This document shows, in pieces, positions 7,409 through 9,570 of a stretch of DNA of 9,570 nt. The notes under the pieces were generated by a model. The model was given only the letters and a program-made list of their open reading frames with translations. It had not been told where the DNA came from and ran no database searches. Origin of the DNA: Lysobacteraceae bacterium (GTDB lineage: Bacteria; Pseudomonadota; Gammaproteobacteria; Xanthomonadales; Xanthomonadaceae). The position numbers and the translations under genes are program-made. The first letter of the stretch is position 1, and each line of letters opens with the position of its first letter. Location of the stretch: assembly GCA_027483745.1 (NCBI GenBank), contig JAIXTZ010000207.1:1-9570 (forward strand), in the 5' to 3' direction.

Positions 7409-8059
7409 ATGCGCCGATTTTTCCTGCTCGTCCCGCTCCTCGCTCTTGCGTCGTGCGTGACCATCAACGTGTACTTCCCGGCCGCGGAGGCGCAGAAGGC
7501 GGCCGAGGAATTCGTCGAGGACGTGATCGGCGAGGCGCCCGCGGCCAGCGGCGGTTCGGCCAGCCTCGAGCATGGCGAAGCCGCCCGGTTCATCGCGGCA
7601 ACGCTTGAAGGCCGTGACGTCGTTCCGGCCCGCGTGTTTTCGCACACCGAAACGCGCTTCGACCCGGTCGGGTTCTTCATCACCAGCGCACAGGCGCAGG
7701 AAAACGTCGACATCCGCATCCGCACGCCGGCCATCCAGGCGATCCAGTCGCGCATGGCGGAGCGCTTCCAGGGCACGCTGGCGCCGCTGTTCGATGCCGG
7801 CGCGCTGGGCTTCGGCAACGACGGCCTCGTGGTGCTGCGCGAGCCGGCCAAGGTGCCGCTGGCGCAGCGGACGGCTGCGAACCAGGCCGTCGCCGAGGAA
7901 AACCGCGACCGCAACGCCGTCTACCGCGAGATCGCCGTGGCCAACGGCCACCCGGAGTGGGAGACGCAGATCCGCCAGACCTTCGCCAAGGAATGGGTGG
8001 CCCAGGCCCGCGCCGGCTGGTGGTACCAGGACAGCGCCGGGGCCTGGAAGCAGAAGTAA
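7409..8059 (+). CDS. YdbL/DUF1318-type lipoprotein, possibly a YnbE-YdbL fusion
   Basis: A 216-residue lipoprotein. The signal peptide MRRFFLLVPLLALAS is followed by Cys16 in a perfect lipobox (LASC); Val at +2 predicts outer-membrane sorting. Residues 17-41 begin VTINVYFPAAEAQKAAEEF. The C-terminal part (about 99-216) matches the YdbL/DUF1318 pattern: RTPAIQAIQSRMAERF, FDAGALGFGNDGLVVLR, ENRDRNAVYREIAVANGHPE and an ending with GWWYQDSAGAWKQK. E. coli YdbL is only about half this length. In E. coli, YdbL acts with YdbH and the small lipoprotein YnbE, which together bridge the two membranes. Here no separate ynbE is seen, and the N-terminal part could stand in for it. Just before the DUF1318 part, SAQAQE (93-98) resembles a signal peptidase site, as if a once-separate exported protein was joined on. 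The start at 7409 is set by the ribosome binding site. It follows the chemoreceptor gene by 71 bases and precedes rlmD by 45. Confidence 0.85.
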   Translation: MRRFFLLVPLLALASCVTINVYFPAAEAQKAAEEFVEDVIGEAPAASGGSASLEHGEAARFIAATLEGRDVVPARVFSHTETRFDPVGFFITSAQAQENVDIRIRTPAIQAIQSRMAERFQGTLAPLFDAGALGFGNDGLVVLREPAKVPLAQRTAANQAVAEENRDRNAVYREIAVANGHPEWETQIRQTFAKEWVAQARAGWWYQDSAGAWKQK

Positions 8060-8063
8060 GCCC

Positions 8064-8084
8064 GGGCGTGCGAAAATCGCGCCC
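8064..8084 (+). terminator. Weak hairpin between the lipoprotein gene and rlmD
   Basis: GGGCGTG (8064-8070) can pair with CGCGCCC (8078-8084), giving a 7-base-pair stem with one G-U pair and a 7-base loop. The following bases (CGTTCTTCCC) hold only a poor T-run, so termination would be partial at best. The same place can instead be read as an extended -10 (TG at 8069-8070, then GAAAAT at 8072-8077, 4 of 6 matches) for rlmD. I cannot choose between the two. Confidence 0.3.
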
Positions 8085-8104
8085 CGTTCTTCCCGAGCTT
8101 TCCC

Positions 8105-9478
8105 GTGGCGCGACAGCGGCAACGACTGGACCCTGATTTCGAAATCGCCATCGACGGCCTGACCCACGACGGCCGGGGCGTCGGCCGCCGCGACGGCAAG
8201 GCCGTGTTCGTCGCCGGTGCGCTGCCCGGCGAGCGTGTGCGGGCGAAGCAGACGGCGAAGAACCGCCATTTCGACGAGGCCGCGGCCTTCGAGGTGCTCG
8301 AGGCCTCGGCCGATCGCGTGGCGCCGCGCTGCGCCCACTTCGGCACCTGCGGCGGCTGCGCGCTGCAGCACCTCGACGAAGCGAAGCAGATCGAGGCCAA
8401 GGCCCGGGTGCTCACCGAGAACATGGCGCGCATCGGCCACGTCGAGCCGCGCGAGTGGTTCGCGCCGATCCGCGACGCGCAGTGGGGCTACCGCCGCAAG
8501 GGGCGCCTCTCGGTGCGGTGGGTCGAGAAGAAGGGCAAGGCGCTGGTCGGTTTCCGCGAGCAGGACCCGCGCTTCGTCGCCGACCTGTCCGAATGCCACA
8601 CCGTGATCCCGGCGGTGGGCCAGCGGATCCCGGCGCTGTCCGCGCTGGTGGAATCGCTCGACGGCCGCCGCGCGATCCCGCAGATCGAGTTCATCGCCGG
8701 CGACGGCGCGCTGGACGGTGGGGCGCCGCGCGAGAGCGGCGTGCTGGCGCTGGTGTTCCGCCATCTCGAGCCGCTGTCGGCCGGCGACCGCGAGAAGCTG
8801 GTCGATTTCGCGAAGCGCGAGGCCGTGGCGGTGTTCCTGCAGCCGGGCGGCATCGATACGGTCGCGCCGCTGTGGCCAGAACATGTCGACCTGCATTTCG
8901 ATCTGTCGGCTGAAGACGTTGGCGCGGCCGAGGGCGTGCGCCTTGCTTTCCGCCCGCTCGACTTCATCCAGGTGAATGCCGGCCTGAACCGACAGATGAT
9001 CGCGCGGGCCATCGAGCTGCTCGACCTCAAGCCCGGCGAGCGCGTGCTGGATCTCTTCTGCGGCCTCGGCAACTTCACCTTGCCGATCGCGCGGCGCGGC
9101 TTCGACGTCGTCGGCGTCGAGGGCGATGCCGGGCTGGTGGCGCGGGCGCGGCAGAACGCCGAGGCCAATGGCCTGCCGAACGCGCGCTTCTTCGCCGCCG
9201 ACCTCGCCAAGGATCTCTCGGGCGAGCCGTGGATGCGCGACGGCTTCGACAAGCTGCTGATCGACCCGCCGCGCGCCGGGGCCGCCGAAGTGCTGGCCCA
9301 GCTGCCGCTGAAGACCATCCCGCGCATCGTCTACGTCAGCTGCCACCCGGGCTCGCTGGCGCGCGACGCCGGCTTCCTCGTCAATGAGCGCGGCTACACC
9401 CTGCTCGGCGCCGGCGTGATGGACATGTTCCCGCACACCGCGCACGTCGAGTCGATCGCCGTGTTCGAGCGCCGCTGA
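8105..9478 (+). CDS. rlmD: 23S rRNA (uracil-1939-C5)-methyltransferase RlmD (RumA)
   Basis: Methylates U1939 of 23S rRNA at C5 using S-adenosylmethionine. At 457 residues it is slightly longer than the 433-residue E. coli enzyme. A TRAM RNA-binding domain (about 8-66) is followed by the four cysteines of the 4Fe-4S cluster, C76, C82, C85 and C164 (PRCAHFGTCGGCALQH and SECH), with nearly the same spacing as in E. coli. The methyltransferase fold holds motif I LDLFCGLGNF (315-324), motif IV DPPRAG, the catalytic nucleophile Cys413 in VYVSCHPGSLARD, and the probable general base Glu449 in HVESIAVF. The four-cysteine cluster and U1939-type layout favour RlmD over the related RlmC or TrmA. The GTG at 8105 has a weak Shine-Dalgarno signal but puts the TRAM domain at the expected distance from the N terminus. 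The stop codon shares one base with the next start. Confidence 0.96.
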   Translation: MARQRQRLDPDFEIAIDGLTHDGRGVGRRDGKAVFVAGALPGERVRAKQTAKNRHFDEAAAFEVLEASADRVAPRCAHFGTCGGCALQHLDEAKQIEAKARVLTENMARIGHVEPREWFAPIRDAQWGYRRKGRLSVRWVEKKGKALVGFREQDPRFVADLSECHTVIPAVGQRIPALSALVESLDGRRAIPQIEFIAGDGALDGGAPRESGVLALVFRHLEPLSAGDREKLVDFAKREAVAVFLQPGGIDTVAPLWPEHVDLHFDLSAEDVGAAEGVRLAFRPLDFIQVNAGLNRQMIARAIELLDLKPGERVLDLFCGLGNFTLPIARRGFDVVGVEGDAGLVARARQNAEANGLPNARFFAADLAKDLSGEPWMRDGFDKLLIDPPRAGAAEVLAQLPLKTIPRIVYVSCHPGSLARDAGFLVNERGYTLLGAGVMDMFPHTAHVESIAVFERR

Positions 9479-9570
9479 TGGGCATCGAGATCGAGCGCAA
9501 GTTTGTTGTGGTTTCCGACGGGTGGCGGACGGCAGCCTCGCGCCGGCAGCGCATGGCCCAGGGCTACCTC
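9478..9570 (+). CDS. CYTH-domain protein, N-terminal part (3' end outside window)
   Basis: Only 31 codons are visible. They begin MGIEIERKFVV, which carries the ExExK signature (Glu4, Glu6, Lys8) of CYTH enzymes, whose beta tunnel binds triphosphate substrates with divalent metal; many bacterial members hydrolyse inorganic triphosphate. QGYL near the window edge also fits the second strand of this family. The ATG overlaps the rlmD stop by one base (TGATG), so translation is probably coupled. Whether it is a single-domain CYTH protein or a longer form with a CHAD domain cannot be told from this window. Confidence 0.85.
   Translation, partial: MGIEIERKFVVVSDGWRTAASRRQRMAQGYL

Noticed and set aside
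7376..9445. Minus-strand open frame of 689 codons opposite the lipoprotein and rlmD genes
   Set aside because: Shadow of two genes with clear catalytic or lipobox motifs; its translation shows no recognisable domain.
1..9570. Mobile element, phage or defence system
   Set aside because: No transposase, integrase, nuclease-defence domain, terminal repeat or tRNA is visible. All genes are housekeeping, signalling or envelope functions.

Overview
The window is very GC-rich, densely packed chromosomal DNA. The gene order rnc-era-recO, a RumA-type RlmD with an iron-sulfur cluster, and the style of the proteins point to a gammaproteobacterium. My best guess is a member of the Xanthomonadales (Lysobacterales), but this rests on protein character and GC content, not on a search. 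No rRNA, tRNA, CRISPR, transposase, integrase or attachment site is visible. No gene-free stretch exceeds about 100 bases.

Layout. (1) 1-2063, plus strand: the 3' part of rnc (RNase III), era (a GTPase with a KH domain) and recO (recombination mediator). rnc and era overlap by 4 bases, and era and recO are 9 bases apart, so this is the classic rRNA-processing and ribosome-assembly operon with a DNA-repair gene at its end. (2) 2019-2681, minus strand: a two-domain phosphorelay protein (receiver plus HPt). Its 3' end overlaps recO by 45 bases. Its start lies only 30 bases from the start of the next, divergent gene. (3) 2712-4778, plus strand: a 688-residue exported or inner-membrane-anchored protein with an AsmA/TamB/YdbH-like beta-repeat look. 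(4) 4839-7337, plus strand: an 832-residue transmembrane chemoreceptor with a large helical sensor, five tandem HAMP units spaced about 45 residues apart, and a complete signalling tip. (5) 7409-8059, plus strand: a lipoprotein with a YdbL/DUF1318 C-terminal domain. (6) 8105-9478, plus strand: rlmD, the 23S rRNA m5U1939 methyltransferase. (7) 9478-9570: the first 31 codons of a CYTH-domain protein, starting on the stop codon of rlmD.

How the genes fit together. The flanks (rnc, era, recO, rlmD) are housekeeping RNA and DNA metabolism. The middle is a signalling and envelope block. In E. coli, ydbH, ynbE and ydbL form one locus for an intermembrane lipid-transport bridge. Here the YdbH-like and YdbL-like genes are still neighbours, but a poly-HAMP chemoreceptor sits between them and no separate ynbE is seen. 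The lipoprotein may carry YnbE- and YdbL-like parts in one chain. The orphan receiver-HPt protein and the chemoreceptor have no visible che or histidine kinase partners in the window, so any functional link to the envelope genes is inferred from position only.
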